A stretch of 64,000 nucleotides of DNA from Tomocerus qinae (taxonomy: Eukaryota > Arthropoda > Collembola > Entomobryomorpha > Tomoceridae): positions 31,186,001 to 31,250,000 of the forward strand of contig CM034546.1 in NCBI GenBank assembly GCA_020055645.1, read 5' to 3'. A model generated the notes under the pieces. That model was not told the origin of the DNA, did no database searches, and was given only the letters and a program-made list of their open reading frames with translations. Below are positions 1-12,164 of this stretch, one piece after another. A program made the translations under genes and the position numbers. Positions within the stretch are counted from its first letter, which is position 1; each line of letters opens with the position of its first letter.

Positions 1-951
1 TATGTAGCAATATATAAAAGCTGTATCTGAATCCCGAACGGGCAGCAGAGAACTCAAATGTTTATCTGCAGCTATTCCATGCATCAATTTGATCTTTCTT
101 TCCGAATAAATGGTTCCGCATGGAATATCCCCAAAATTGTTTTCTTGTTTGTAAGCCAGATCTTCAGCATTTATAAATTCTTGTGTAAAATTATACAGCT
201 TGGCCAATTGACCAATTATCATCGTCGACCCTGTTAGAGACGAAACTTGTATATCAAAATTGTTGAAGTATGTTTGCATCAACTCGAAAAAAGAAATCGG
301 GGGATTTTGTCTATATTTTGATGGTTTCGTGACCTGGATAAATATTTTTTCTTCGTTCAGAGAGATTTTATGTCGCTTATACCTCCCATCTTCAAATTGA
401 AGTGGTTGAGAAATCGAGGAATGTATTTCGGTTATTTTATTCTCAAATAACAGAATAGTGTACAGAGAGTTTCTAGAAATTGTAGACAGATACACACGAG
501 AGTTGAATTTACTAATCACTTTCATAAATTGGGGTGGGGGCAGACTTTCTTCTACTTTTGTGAACAAAAATAGAAATATACTTCCATAAGGGCGAATAAA
601 TTGGTGATATTTGTACAGTGATGTCAGAATATCTATATCAGAAGCGGGTTGGAAAACAATATGAATAACACAGACAGCTTTTGTGATACTGAAATTTTCA
701 ATTTCTTTTGTTTCATTTCTATATTGTTCCGATATATTCGTTTCTTTAGGCTTTGTGCCAATTATCCATGGTTGCTGGCTCTTTTGGTTTTCAATAACTA
801 ATTCGTCGATGTTATAGAAGTCTAACGTTCTTGAAAAATAAGTTAAATGAAAATAACAGTTTTTGTTGCCACTCAAATCCAAAGGAATGGATTCTTTTTG
901 TATGCTGAACGACAGATTGGTCAACAGGATTAAAATAGTGAAAAAATTCAT
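1..951 (-). CDS. Ionotropic receptor-like protein, N-terminal part (cut by window edge)
   Basis: An open frame of 317 codons runs from an ATG at 951 to the first base of the window with no stop, so the gene continues beyond the edge. The start is followed by a hydrophobic signal peptide (MNFFTILILLTNLSFS). The visible part would be extracellular: it has several N-glycosylation sequons and ends in a region resembling the start of a ligand-binding lobe. No membrane helix has been reached. Composition, length and layout match the amino-terminal half of the divergent ionotropic receptors (iGluR-derived chemoreceptors) at 6221 and 40067, which would place it in a sensory-neuron membrane. I infer the family from this resemblance; the diagnostic channel region is outside the window. 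Confidence 0.6.
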   Translation of the reverse strand, partial: MNFFTILILLTNLSFSIQKESIPLDLSGNKNCYFHLTYFSRTLDFYNIDELVIENQKSQQPWIIGTKPKETNISEQYRNETKEIENFSITKAVCVIHIVFQPASDIDILTSLYKYHQFIRPYGSIFLFLFTKVEESLPPPQFMKVISKFNSRVYLSTISRNSLYTILLFENKITEIHSSISQPLQFEDGRYKRHKISLNEEKIFIQVTKPSKYRQNPPISFFELMQTYFNNFDIQVSSLTGSTMIIGQLAKLYNFTQEFINAEDLAYKQENNFGDIPCGTIYSERKIKLMHGIAADKHLSSLLPVRDSDTAFIYCYI

Positions 952-2723
952 GTCTGTGAGATACATTTATGATACAAAGCAATGACGTTGTCAGTACAGG
1001 TATACAGAACGGAGAAAGGAAACTGGTCAATTTGCCAGTGTCGGGGTTATGCTGCTTTAGTTATGTGATATAATAATACCATTTCACGACGCATTTCAAT
1101 AGTAATATTTACTATAGTCTTTTACTATAGAACTATACACCATCTTATAGCTACAAATAATTCTATTACTATACAAAACTAAATCGTACTACAACAAATA
1201 ATTCTATTTGTCATGTTTTCTTGGTAACAGTCACCAATTTAGTCACCAAATGTTGCGACATTTGTGTCACTAAATTATTTAGTAAGGTGGACGTCTGACC
1301 GAGAAACATTTCCTCTTTATGAAGTCTATATTGAAATTTGTGGGCAAGTAAAAGTAGAAACTTAAGTTTAACACACTATAATAATTAGTACATAAAAATG
1401 AGTATAACTTTTTTGTTCTTTTATATTTAGAAATAAAAGCTGGCTAGCAATTGTAAATTGGTGTGTTATTGACTCAATGTAATTCTATAGATAGGTGTGG
1501 GTGCAAAAACAGCCAAATATGTTTTAAAGCATGGTATGATCCGTATGTAAATATAATGGGCATTCACTCCTTTCTATATAGAATATAATATTTGAACCTT
1601 AGTATTTGCATGGTTTAAGGTGAGCGTCAAAGACCAATTATAACTAGATATATTGTCGTTATTGTTACTGTTAGGGTTCTACGGATTCGATATCTATGCA
1701 GTAAACAGAGTTTGCTAATTTTGGCTTAACGTAAACCTAGCTAGTAATCACAACTAGTATGTCCTCATCTTATGAGCTACAACCAAATTACGTAGGAGGT
1801 TGAGTAGGTATGGAATAAAACTTATCTATATGTGACAGTCTGCTTTGACTAAGTATTGTTTTTTCGGATTAGGAGCAACCAAAACCATACCATACCAAGT
1901 TAGTAGAAAGAAAGTAGAGAAAACAAAGTTGTTTCGACACCAACCTAACTAACGCCCGTATGAAACTGTGTCTCCAATCAACAACTAAAATAAAATAAAA
2001 TAAATCAAATTCATTTAGCACTAAGTCAGATTTATGCAAAATAAATCAAGATACTCATAATCAAAAACTATGCTATAACCAAAACTATATGTAGTAGTAT
2101 TATATTATTCATGATTGACTTTGAGTGGCTTTGCCATCAGACCAGACCATACGTATATACATATTATACATTGTATACTTACTATAGTACTCGGAATTTT
2201 GTTATAATATAACTTAAACTCCGTCGCAAAAATTTCTGGATATTAAATTAATAAAAACCAGTACCTAAATCCACAACGAAATAAATGACCAATGTTTTGT
2301 CTACCAGGTACATTTTATTTGTTATTAAACCAGAGACAGCAGTAGAAATGTAATTATCCCATATTTAACCCAGACATTATTTCGTATTTCCCATTTGTGA
2401 ATTCTTAAGGCGTTCAAAAAGATCATTATTAAGACGTATGAATGGGCTTACGAAAATTTTATTATTGTTTCAAATTGCATTGCTATTCACGTGCTTGTTA
2501 AATACAATCAGATTTAAATGAAATTTAAGCATCAATTCTAAACAGAAATAAATAATTTTCCCAGGGATATTTATTTATTTCATATATTTCTTCTAAAGAT
2601 AATGTGGTGCTCCATGTAAACAATGTTATTGGGAGAAGGGAGAACACAATGCGTAATAGAAAAGTAGATAAATATCAGAGACAACGGTTCTTGAAATCCA
2701 ATTTATCGAGTTATTATACATTC
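952..2723. other. Intergenic, no gene recognised
   Basis: AT-rich sequence with stops in all frames and no recognisable repeat longer than a few tens of bases. It holds the upstream region of the minus-strand receptor at 1-951. Confidence 0.6.
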
Positions 2724-2965
2724 AGGGAACAAAAAAGGACCTTTTTTGCCTTTTACCTTTTTTGCCTTTTTTATAAAAAAGGTAGGAGTAAGATTTTAAA
2801 AAAGCAGTCCTTTTTTGCCTTTTTTACCTTTTTTGATGTAGCAGAGTGCCCCATTTACTTCACTTTACATGTAAATAAGGTAAAAAAGGTAAAAAGGACT
2901 GCTTTTTTAGAAAAAGTAGTACTTTTTACCTTTTTTGTAAAAAAGGAGTACCTTTTTAGTTCCCT
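2724..2965. mobile_element. MITE-like dispersed element, copy 1
   Basis: A 242-bp element with inverted ends (AGGGAACAAAAAAGG at the left, its near complement at the right) and an interior made almost entirely of short AAAAAGG/CCTTTTT strings that can fold back. The same sequence occurs reverse-complemented at 37766-37999, so this is a dispersed family. It has no coding capacity; the open frame through it is a low-complexity artefact. No clear target duplication is visible at this copy. Confidence 0.75.
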
Positions 2966-3130
2966 TACCATGGAACTGTAAAACCATCAAATCAAATATT
3001 ACTCCGTCAGCTTTAGACTGATAACTGCGACGTAAACATACATAATATTATTATAGTAAGCTAACTAACACTCCTACATAGTATAGCAAACTAAAAGGTT
3101 GCTGAATAAAAGTAAAACTCAAAAGCCAAA

Positions 3131-4405
3131 ATGTTGACCATTCACATGAAAAGATCGTTCAGGGATTTGAATTTTTTGCTGGGGAAATTTTTGTTTTATA
3201 ACTTCGACAAGAAAACTCGTTGCTATGTGATAGAAAACAAACGAAGAATAGCATTTGGCTTCTTTCAAGCAGTGAACATCTTTTTGTTGACAGTGAACGC
3301 ATTGTCATGCATTTGGAGGACGATTCGGGATTGGGACGAGGAAGACCCGCAATTCGAAATCGTATTCCATTTCATTATTGTGGCTATTTACGTCATAACT
3401 CTGGTCTGCTACGCTCGGATCTTTATCGATCGCAAAGAAATGGCAAATATTTTCAACGCTGTGATTATTCTTGATGAGCATCTGGAAGGTAAGATAATTT
3501 CTAATATAATTGCCAATTAAAAATTAATTTTATACTACTAATAAACAATTAGTAAACTTTTTTTATTAGTAAGCTGAACTATTTTTTTATAATTGGCAAA
3601 TTATAGTATTATTATGTAATTTTTTTGGTAAAGAAAAATTTCCAATGGAGAAAAAATGTACATGAAGACAGTTGGACTGGACGTCGTCGGTTTGTATCTG
3701 AGAGTGACAGTTGCATCACTAATGCCAATAGGATTTTTGTTTGCGATAAACGAGGTCATCGATCATCGGAGTGCCCATTTGAGAAAGGATCTAACGAAGT
3801 TGATTGGATATCCGGAATATTATCTGCATCCGGTCGTCCGTATCATTACTTTCATCTATGTCTTCTTCACATCGATGGGAATCAATGGGCCAGTCTTCAT
3901 GATTCTACTCAGTGGAATTACACTGATACAAGTAGAAAACTTCTGGCTTACTCTATTAAAACGGAACAAATCATTTAGCTACAAAGATGTAATTGCATTC
4001 CGGTCTTTGCATTTAGCAAATAAGATGGCCAACAATTTCCTCAAGCAAGTCTCCTTCATTCTCATCCTCGTAGCTCAAGTAATAGGAGCCAGTTGCTTCT
4101 ACAGTACAATCAAATTGTATGATATCATCCCGATGCCTGCCTTTGCAATGTTTCCCTTTCTGGGGATTATACTCATGGGCTTAATCGGAGGGCTTGTTCC
4201 TCGCGGAGCCAAAATCTATCAAAGCACGACAGGAATCAAGAGGATTTGGATGAATCATCATAATTTGAACACAAGGAAATACGGATACTCAATGACCACG
4301 TTTGGGATTCACATTGGCGACTTCCTAATCATCACCCGTGAGACTACTTTCGAATTCTACGAACTCCTCATCAACAACATCATCGACCTTCTCCTAACCT
4401 TTTAA
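3131..4405 (+). CDS. Seven-helix chemoreceptor (gustatory/odorant receptor-like)
   Basis: Two exons, 3131-3488 and 3651-4405, encode about 370 residues. The donor is GGTAAG at 3489; the acceptor after 3650 is the one that restores frame (phase 1), giving LDEHLE-EKMYMKTV across the junction. Several hydrophobic segments follow, beginning with FQAVNIFLLTVNALSCI near residue 45, and the protein closes with a helix after the motif RETTFEFYELLINN. Length and multi-helix layout suit the arthropod gustatory/odorant receptor superfamily, ligand-gated channels of sensory dendrites. It lacks the TYhhhhhQF signature seen in the receptor at 58541. The gene at 31385 has the same phase-1 intron and a related C-terminus, so the two are paralogues. 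Ligand unknown. Confidence 0.72.
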
Positions 4406-6220
4406 CTTTAACGTAAACACAATAACAGTCTGTTATTGTTCTGTAGTATAGCCCAAACACCGATATTAAGGGCGGGCTGTTGTAACCCATTTATTAAAAT
4501 CAGCATCAAAGAGGAGTTTTAAATTATAAAGTACACGTAAACATATTAAATAAGTAGAGCGTGTTTAGGTCCATAACTGAATAAATAGGCTACTCTCAAT
4601 GTTTAAGCTTGTATAAAAACCTATATTAATATTAAAAACAAAACAAGTATAGGCACAAGATTGCTAAAACTTGATTATAATGGATATACAGTTTATTTAT
4701 TTAAAGTGTCTACTATACACAGTAGAATGGCGACAGTATATTTGCCTCATGTATAACAAACTTCAACTAGAGTTAAAAGAATACCAAATAATGTCTTAGC
4801 TTTTGCAGAGAAAAATAAATGCTGATGTTAATACATACTAGTATAAATAGTATGGTATGGTAAATAGTATAATTTTCTTCAAAGTTTCACTGCATTGGCC
4901 TAGCATGGAAAGTTGTTTTTGTATGTTACAGATTATGTCGGTATTAGTATTGCAGCAGGAAATAGTTATGTTCACCTGCAAAAGTAGAGATGGAACCTTA
5001 TAGGGGAACTAAACACTTTACTATCAACAAAATAAAATAAAACTCAGATAACTAATAAAACAATTTTTAGCATTAAAAACACAATTGCTATACCATGAGA
5101 AATTATTTCTTTGACAGAGTAAAGTTTTGTAATGTATATGATTCTGAGTGTACATTGAATTTTTTGCTTTTTTCCATTTTTACCATTAAATGCATTTTTA
5201 CAATTGTGATGTAAATTTTGTACATTGACTATAGAACAGTTTAGCAGCCCCATTCAAAAATCTTTAACTTTCTTCTATAGGGACGAAGTATCAGCTCAAT
5301 GTTACAGCTCACAGGCATCAACATGTTGTTAGCAATCATCCAATAACCATGACGTCAAGTTAAGGACCTGTCTAAACATGCAAAATTCGAATGTGTTTCT
5401 CCTCCACTGAATGCTACAATAGTATAAGCAGACTGATGAAGCAACTTGGGATATTCGTTTAGTTGAGAAGCTTATCATAATCTCTAGACGACAGTCGGGC
5501 AAAATTGCCATTGAGTTAATTTATATTACTCAAATTCGCAAATAATCAAATCAATAATAGGAGTAATATAATCTAAGCGCTAAAAATTTATGAGTGATGT
5601 CCGAAAAGACTTCCAAATCAACATTCGTTGATATGATTTTTAAATTTGAAATTGAAATTTTTTTGTACCAATGTCACACAAAGCATAATCAGTCATTTAG
5701 TGCAATGTGGTATTATTTCTAGATATTATATGTTAAGTTATTATCCCGAATTATGTTTCGTAAAGTAAGACAATTAACCAACCAAGTTTAACACTAACAT
5801 GCATGAATAAAAACTGTATTATAAACTTTTAGTCGACCATGACCATAATCAATATATCGGTTTGACTTACTGTCGTTAAGTAGCCAATGCCAAAATCACA
5901 AAACATGCAAGAGAGGATACAGTTAAACCTACCGAGCTAAGCATAAAAGCCAAAAATAAATTTGTCTTTGCATTTTTCATGGTTGTACTAAATAAACATT
6001 GCAATCTAACTATTCCCTCTGCAGCATGAAATTGCTCGGAGCTTTATTAGCTATAAAATAGTGCTATTAATATGAAGAAATTGAATTTCAGTCTGATTCA
6101 AAATCCTGTAATCTGATCAAAGCAACAAAGAATAACCTACGAACCAGATCGATATAATTGATATCTGTAATAATTCGAACCATAAATATAGAAACTATTT
6201 TTAATCCCACAATTTTTAAA
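4406..6220. other. Intergenic, no gene recognised
   Basis: AT-rich spacer between a chemoreceptor and an ionotropic receptor. No ORF with recognisable content, no RNA gene and no tandem repeat seen. Confidence 0.6.
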
Positions 6221-7802
6221 ATGTTGCAAATGTGTATCTTGCTTTTCGCCGTAAAGTTGACTATAGGATGGAAACTGGCAGAAGTGGTTCATTTTGAGAA
6301 GAATTGTTACATTAATTTAATTCTGCCACAACGTGCTTTAAATATACAAGAAGAACAATTAAATGACGAATTACAAAAATTAGACGTTCCATTCGCATAT
6401 ACCAGACTCAGTCCCCAGAAGAAAAGTAAGTTCTGCCTGTCGAAGAAGGTTCTGGTTGAACCTCAATCCTTCTCATTATTTTCTGATGGTGTCCCCGGTT
6501 GTATGGTGAAGTTAGATCGAATGAACATAAGAGTATCGTCACCATCTATAATTAGCCGTTTTACCTGTGTACAGAATATTGTATTTAACTATCACCCAAT
6601 GGATATAATGGACGTCATGCTGATAAATTATATTACTGAATCTATCTCCCATAAACAAATTATTTTTGAACAACAAAAAATGCCTTTATGGTTTAGATGG
6701 TATAATTTTGGCGAACATACTTCTGTTTACTTGCTCGTGGAAAAAGAAATGTTTGATTTGGCAAAGTCAAATTCTAATTTCATTGTAGATATTACAGAAC
6801 GGGATAATGAAAACGCAAACTTTATATACCATCTCTTGTGGATGAAGCCCTGGCTCTTAATTCCAATGTCTGGTGAAAATGACTCAAGAGTATATTTCTT
6901 ATGCCCGCAATATAACTCTGGACAGATTCTGAAACTCTATTTACGCTACACATATTCCCTTTTGCCATTATGCTCTGGGAGTTTTTGTTACAGTCAATCA
7001 CCATCAACTATGGCCATGGAACTATTTATTGAGGAAAGCTCCGTTGCAAAGACAGCTATCATGATAATTGATGATGATTCTGTTTCTAAGGCAGATGATC
7101 GCAGCAGTTTCTGTGGAAAGCCACTTCTGAATGTTTATTTTACAAATTATGTTTTCAGTGATGAATATGGAGTGGCAATTCCTATTTCTTCAGCCATTCT
7201 CAAAAGGTTTCCCAATTCAACAATGTTAGTGCACGGAGAAGGATCTGAGAAATGTTTAAAAAACTCGCAAAACGTTGGAAGAATGTATTTCAACAAACAT
7301 CGGCAATTGGAACTAAATTTTCACAATTATTTCTCGCCAATTGTAACAATGGAAGATTCTATCAATTTCATTTCTTGTGTCGTATTGGAAGATGAGAGCC
7401 TGTCGTTTTACGGATACATTCGACCGTTTCAACCATACGCTTGGCTAGCTATTATTATCTCGGTATTTTCTACAATTGGTTTCGTCCACGGTGTAACATT
7501 TTGCAAAAAAGAGAAAAGCATTCCTTTCTGTTTGATTTGCTATGCTTATTTGCTAGAAGTCAGTTATTCATTGTCAACTGAAGCCAACAAAAAAGTTTGG
7601 CTGAAATTATTGTTGGGTCCATTGTTACTTATGTTCATTGTCCTCACAAATGGGTACAAAGGAATTGTCATTTCCGATATAATCGATCCACGTCCAGTAA
7701 AACAAATAGAATCAATTGAACATTTGGCTAATCTGTCTGATATTTCAGCCGTTGGCATATTTTATGAGGCTAGCGAATTCAATCCTTTTGTTACTTCAAT
7801 AT

Positions 7803-8266
7803 ATTATGAGTCTGCCGCTGCTCTACTGTAGTAACAGCAAACTCATAATAATTTTAGGGAATGTGGATGTAATGTTGTATGTGTATTACTGAATATTAAA
7901 TAATAATATAATATGAATTATGATTCAATGTATCTCGGGGTTAGGTTTCGTGCTTGCCCAATCAATCCAATTGCCAATAGACTTCCGTAGTATAGTTTAA
8001 AGAAAGCACAATTTAATATGACAGTTACTTAATTGACAAAGATCAGAATTGAATTTAGAATGTAAGAAATACTGGAGAAGACGAGGTTCTCAGTGTTGGT
8101 GCAATGGCTGACCGAATGGAAGTGTAGGCTGAAGCTGAGCAGCATGTCGACTACTACGACAATTTGTATTTCCTTTGCTGGAAGGAATGTTAGGGTGGAG
8201 GGAACGGCGCACTAGACTGTTCGCTCCTTTTAGTGTATGAATTGTGGGGAGCTCTGCTCTCTAACA
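7803..8266 (-). repeat. 3' LTR of the retrotransposon
   Basis: In element orientation the LTR begins TGTTAGAGAG (8266 downward) and ends CTCATAAT at 7803. It is almost identical to 12165-12629. Confidence 0.9.
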
Positions 8267-8279
8267 TTCTCCTCCCTCG
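8267..8279 (-). other. Polypurine tract
   Basis: On the minus strand GAGGGAGGAGAA directly precedes the TGTTAG start of the 3' LTR. This is the expected place for the plus-strand DNA primer of an LTR element. Confidence 0.75.
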
Positions 8280-9109
8280 AACGAGGACATCTTCGGATGG
8301 ACGACGTGAAAAATCTGTAGTGTAGACTTTAGAAATAAATTGCAAGGGTTTATAATTAAATCAAGCATTTCAATCAATTTGGTTAAGTCGTCACATTGTA
8401 ATGTTACTTTTTAGACATAATTTAGAAATGTAAATCAGATTTTAAGGTTTGAAAAAGGAAACAAAACAATTTGGTATATAACATTTAAAGGTAGTCAATT
8501 AGAAATGTAAAGATAATTATTGTCAATTTGTTCAGATGTTTGTCACAGTGATAGCAGTCATTAACATAAAGAAAGGTCAACATTGGTGTTTCGTGCTGTT
8601 TCTGGAACTGATGGTATATATGACCAAATAATACGGTACAATATACGTTTGACAGCTTTATAGACTTGAGGATGTTGTTTCTGAAATGACAATGCACTAG
8701 AAAATTTGATTAATCTGTCTCTTTTGTTAGTTTTTGTTTAGTGATTGTGCTGTAAGAGAGGAAGTAACATTAACCTAGAGATAAAGATAGGACTATAGCT
8801 AATTTCAACTTTAGTATTAGTAGCTGAATAGTAACGAAATACAAACACACGATAGATAAGATTTTAATTTTCAGGTAGCCGAATCGAAAGATTTTATGAT
8901 ATAAGGTAAGCAATTATTTTGAACAAAATAGTCAATAATGACATTGTCAAACACAAAGTTAGTCAAGTGTATGAGCCTGGTTCCTGACATTTATGTATGT
9001 CGGGATGAACATTAATGTTCAACCCGCACCTAAAAACATAATTAGTATTTGAATTTAATTTTCACCAAAATATTCATTGTTAATATTAGAGGTCGGATGC
9101 AATATCCTA

Positions 9110-9330
9110 CTCTGGGTGCGAGTGGTTTATATACCAGCTGCACTACCTGTGAGAAATGCTACAGGATTTTTAATTATCTACTATCTGTGCGAGTGATTTA
9201 CTACTATCAGCTGCACTACCTATGAAGGGTTAAACCGTTATAGGATTTTAACTATTTATATGTGCGAGTGATTTACTATTATCAACTGCACTACCTATGA
9301 AGGACTAGGCCGTTATAGGATTTTTATACA
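9110..9330. repeat. Three imperfect tandem repeats in the retrotransposon
   Basis: Three units of about 60-70 bases share GTGCGAGTG(A/G)TTTA, CAGCTGCACTACCT and TATAGGATTTT. They lie between gag and the 3' LTR, where pol would normally be. Function unknown. Confidence 0.7.
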
Positions 9331-9498
9331 ATAATTACAATTTATACAAAATTTCCATTCTAAATTGCATTGGTTGTCGTGTGAGACTAAATCTTCCTCT
9401 CCTATATATTCCATACATGATGATATGATAGCAATTAGGCGAATGTACCTAAAATCTGGCATGTAAATGTTATGTATTAATTTATATCTGTGTGAGAA

Positions 9499-10971
9499 TT
9501 AAGATGAAAAATAGGGATGCATTTCCCTGCCATGATTGTTTGATTTACCACTAACACCATCCTGAGAATTATGCAGATCGTCTGTTAGTGTTTCTGCTTG
9601 ATTTGATATGTTGTCTCTCTGCTGCGAAGAAGACCAAGTAGTACGGTCATTGTTGTGTTGTGACGATGACCAAGTAGTACGGTCATGATAGTGATGAGGA
9701 GTCGGAGCTGCACAAGTATTACGATCGTTGAAAGGCTGAGAAGTCGAAGGTTGACAATTATGGTAGCAGTTTTCGTTCGCTGATGTTGGCCAAGTATTAC
9801 GGCCGTCATCATGAACGAGTGTCATCATAACTCCATATGTATTTGGACAGTCTGGAGTAGCATACCCAAAGCCGGTGCATTTTCTGCATTTTACGTCGTA
9901 ATTCGGATTGTTAGCGGGGTTGCGAGAGTTTGGTGATGAGTGAGCACCTCTGTTTGACTGTTGTCTCGAGTTATTATAACGCTCGCCTCTGTTGGTGTTA
10001 GAATTAGAATGATTAGTACTATTATTTTGTATATTATTAGGATTAGGATTATTATGATTTTTACGAAAATAGCCATTATTATTATTATTATAAGGACGAC
10101 GAGAATTGAATCGCCCTTTGAAGCTTTCTTCGGAGTCAAAGAAGGTATTTTCTTCTTCACGGGGATTTTCATTATGGTTCTGAGGGTGGTCTGAAGAATT
10201 TTGTTCTCGAATGCGCTTATCTGCTTCTTGCTTGGTTGCTGGAGGAAGACCTGCTTTATATCGTTCTTCGTCATGTAGATTCTTTAAGGCAATTGTAGCG
10301 GATGTAATGAGGTCATCGGCAGTGAGAAATTGTATGTTGCTGACTGCCAGTCTTAAGCGAGGGATAAGGCCGTCTCTTGCTCGGTTGACGGAGACGTCCA
10401 AGGCTTCATTTGGATTTATTTGTTTAGCCGAAGTGACCATGTCGTAGACATATGTCTCGACAGCTTCGTTAGATTGTTGGCGTCTTGTGTACAGAGTTCT
10501 TTTCCTTTCGTTCTGAATAGTCGGTGAGTCGTATTTTGCATTAAATATGTCTCGGAATTCATCCCATGTCGCTATTTGATTCTTGATAAGGTCGTACCAC
10601 TGTTTATTTTCATTAGCTAGAATACTCGGAATTAGATTAAACCATCTATTTCGTTCATAATGCTGAGCTTGGAAATAAATTTCGACATCATTTAAATAAT
10701 TATTAGCTGTGGTAGTTTTAGGATTGTATTGAGGTATCTTTAGGTTAGGATTAGGAGCATTAATGATAACGTGTGTGTCTCTTTGTGGAGGCTGAATGTC
10801 TAGACGATTTTGAATGTGACCTGCCTGTTGGATTTGACCAGCTAGTGGTTGTGCGTTATTGTTACGTACTAATATTTCAACTGCTTGAGCAAGATAGTTA
10901 TTTAACATTTGTCTACGCTCTTGTGGAATGATAGCTTGCAATTCATCAGGTAAATCAGGTAAATTATCCAT
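9499..10971 (-). CDS. Gag protein of Ty3/Gypsy-like type
   Basis: A 490-residue frame starts at the ATG at 10971 (MDNLPDLPDELQ); the open frame reaches further up only through a TTG at 11004. Residues about 85-250 hold the retrotransposon Gag fold core, recognised by WYDLIKNQIATWDEF and FNAKYDS. A long Asn/Ser/Arg-rich tract follows, then one degenerate zinc knuckle, CRKCTGFGYATPDC, in which the usual histidine is tyrosine. The C-terminus carries short repeats of DRTTWSSSQ type. The product would coat the element's RNA and build virus-like particles in the cytoplasm. No frameshift signal or downstream pol is seen, so this is the only protein of the element. The frame is intact. Confidence 0.85.
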   Translation of the reverse strand: MDNLPDLPDELQAIIPQERRQMLNNYLAQAVEILVRNNNAQPLAGQIQQAGHIQNRLDIQPPQRDTHVIINAPNPNLKIPQYNPKTTTANNYLNDVEIYFQAQHYERNRWFNLIPSILANENKQWYDLIKNQIATWDEFRDIFNAKYDSPTIQNERKRTLYTRRQQSNEAVETYVYDMVTSAKQINPNEALDVSVNRARDGLIPRLRLAVSNIQFLTADDLITSATIALKNLHDEERYKAGLPPATKQEADKRIREQNSSDHPQNHNENPREEENTFFDSEESFKGRFNSRRPYNNNNNGYFRKNHNNPNPNNIQNNSTNHSNSNTNRGERYNNSRQQSNRGAHSSPNSRNPANNPNYDVKCRKCTGFGYATPDCPNTYGVMMTLVHDDGRNTWPTSANENCYHNCQPSTSQPFNDRNTCAAPTPHHYHDRTTWSSSQHNNDRTTWSSSQQRDNISNQAETLTDDLHNSQDGVSGKSNNHGREMHPYFSS

Positions 10972-11916
10972 ACTGTGGTTAGAATAATTAGAATAAACTG
11001 ACAAAAATATCTGGTGTAGTTGGACGAGAGTCCGAAGTAAAGATAGTAGAAGCGTTTTCCCAATTTATTAACATCAACTGCGTTAACTAGCTCTTAACCT
11101 CTCACTATGTCTTCTTTCTACGCTTCTATCCCTCTCCATGCAAAACTATCTAAATAATTAAGATAATTATTCAAATGTGGAGTGGAGACAGCAAGGTAAG
11201 TAAAAGACGAGATAATTGTTAAAACTTTGTTGAAAAATAATTATACTAGTAAGTAGGTAGCTTTAATCAAGGTAAATGAAAATTACTGACTGTGATAATA
11301 ATATTATAATATCGTCTCCATGATTGGACAAATGAATACTAAAAATAGCATTGAAACAAAATGTTCGATAGATAATGTATGTAGGCGAGGAGTAATTATG
11401 CTGATTGAGGAATAGGAATGGAATGTTCTGAAAGTTCGAGGTCATTGGAAGGAAGGTAGGCGTATTTTTTGGAAAATGTCTGCCAAGTATTACGGCAAGC
11501 GTAGGTAGGTAGGGGTTACTTGAGACAAATAGTTTAGAAAAATTTTGTTAGATTTTTTGAAAATGAATGATATATTAGTTAATTTCACTGAACTGGACTG
11601 AATAAAATCTGTATCCGTTCATGACACAATAGAAAAGTGTGGTTGATAAATCGGATGTATTTTATAAAAACAATTGAGAATTAAATAAATGTTCGACACC
11701 GATACAAATTTTATATTCAGTCAGTGTCATAGGCAATTCTTTTGGAAAAATTTTGACAAAACCATACGTAATGAAATCAGTGTGAATTACTTCTGATAGA
11801 GAAATAGGTACCATACTAGATAATAATATATTGTGTTATTTACCGATTTAGTTAGATATTTGTAGTAGAAATTGAATAGCCAAGTGTTACAGCTCGATGA
11901 AAATTGGAGATCCAGT

Positions 11917-12062
11917 AAGTCAACTAATACGACTTATTTTGATGATGAAGGATAAGTCAAGTATTGCGACTTATGTCGATGGATGATGAAGGATGCCGTA
12001 AGTCAACTAGTGCGACTTTGCGACAGATGACGATAACGAAGACAAGTCAACTAGTACGACTT
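11917..12062. repeat. Four 19-base imperfect palindromes in the retrotransposon leader
   Basis: AAGTC-AACTAGTAC-GACTT and three close variants occur at 11917, 11954, 12000 and 12044, between the primer-binding site and gag. Each can form an AAGTC/GACTT stem. Confidence 0.65.
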
Positions 12063-12148
12063 GTAGTAGTAGTAAAGATGAATCTTCGTTTTTCTTCAAT
12101 TTTTTCACTGAAGACGTCTTGACAATGGAGAGATTGAAAGCAATTTAT

Positions 12149-12160
12149 CGTTGGGCGCCA
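12149..12160 (-). other. Primer-binding site
   Basis: On the minus strand TGGCGCCCAACG lies four bases inside the 5' LTR. Binding sites of this form are complementary to the 3' end of tRNA-Lys in other LTR elements; the tRNA assignment is from memory of that pattern. Confidence 0.8.
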
Positions 12161-12164
12161 CTTT

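Noticed and set aside
2604-2981. 125-codon open frame on the plus strand
   Set aside because: It runs through the low-complexity AAAAAGG/CCTTTTT interior of a dispersed element, and its twin at 37766 is not open in the same way.
8270-9498. Search for a decayed pol in the retrotransposon
   Set aside because: No frame on either strand shows reverse transcriptase, RNase H or integrase motifs; only tandem repeats are present.
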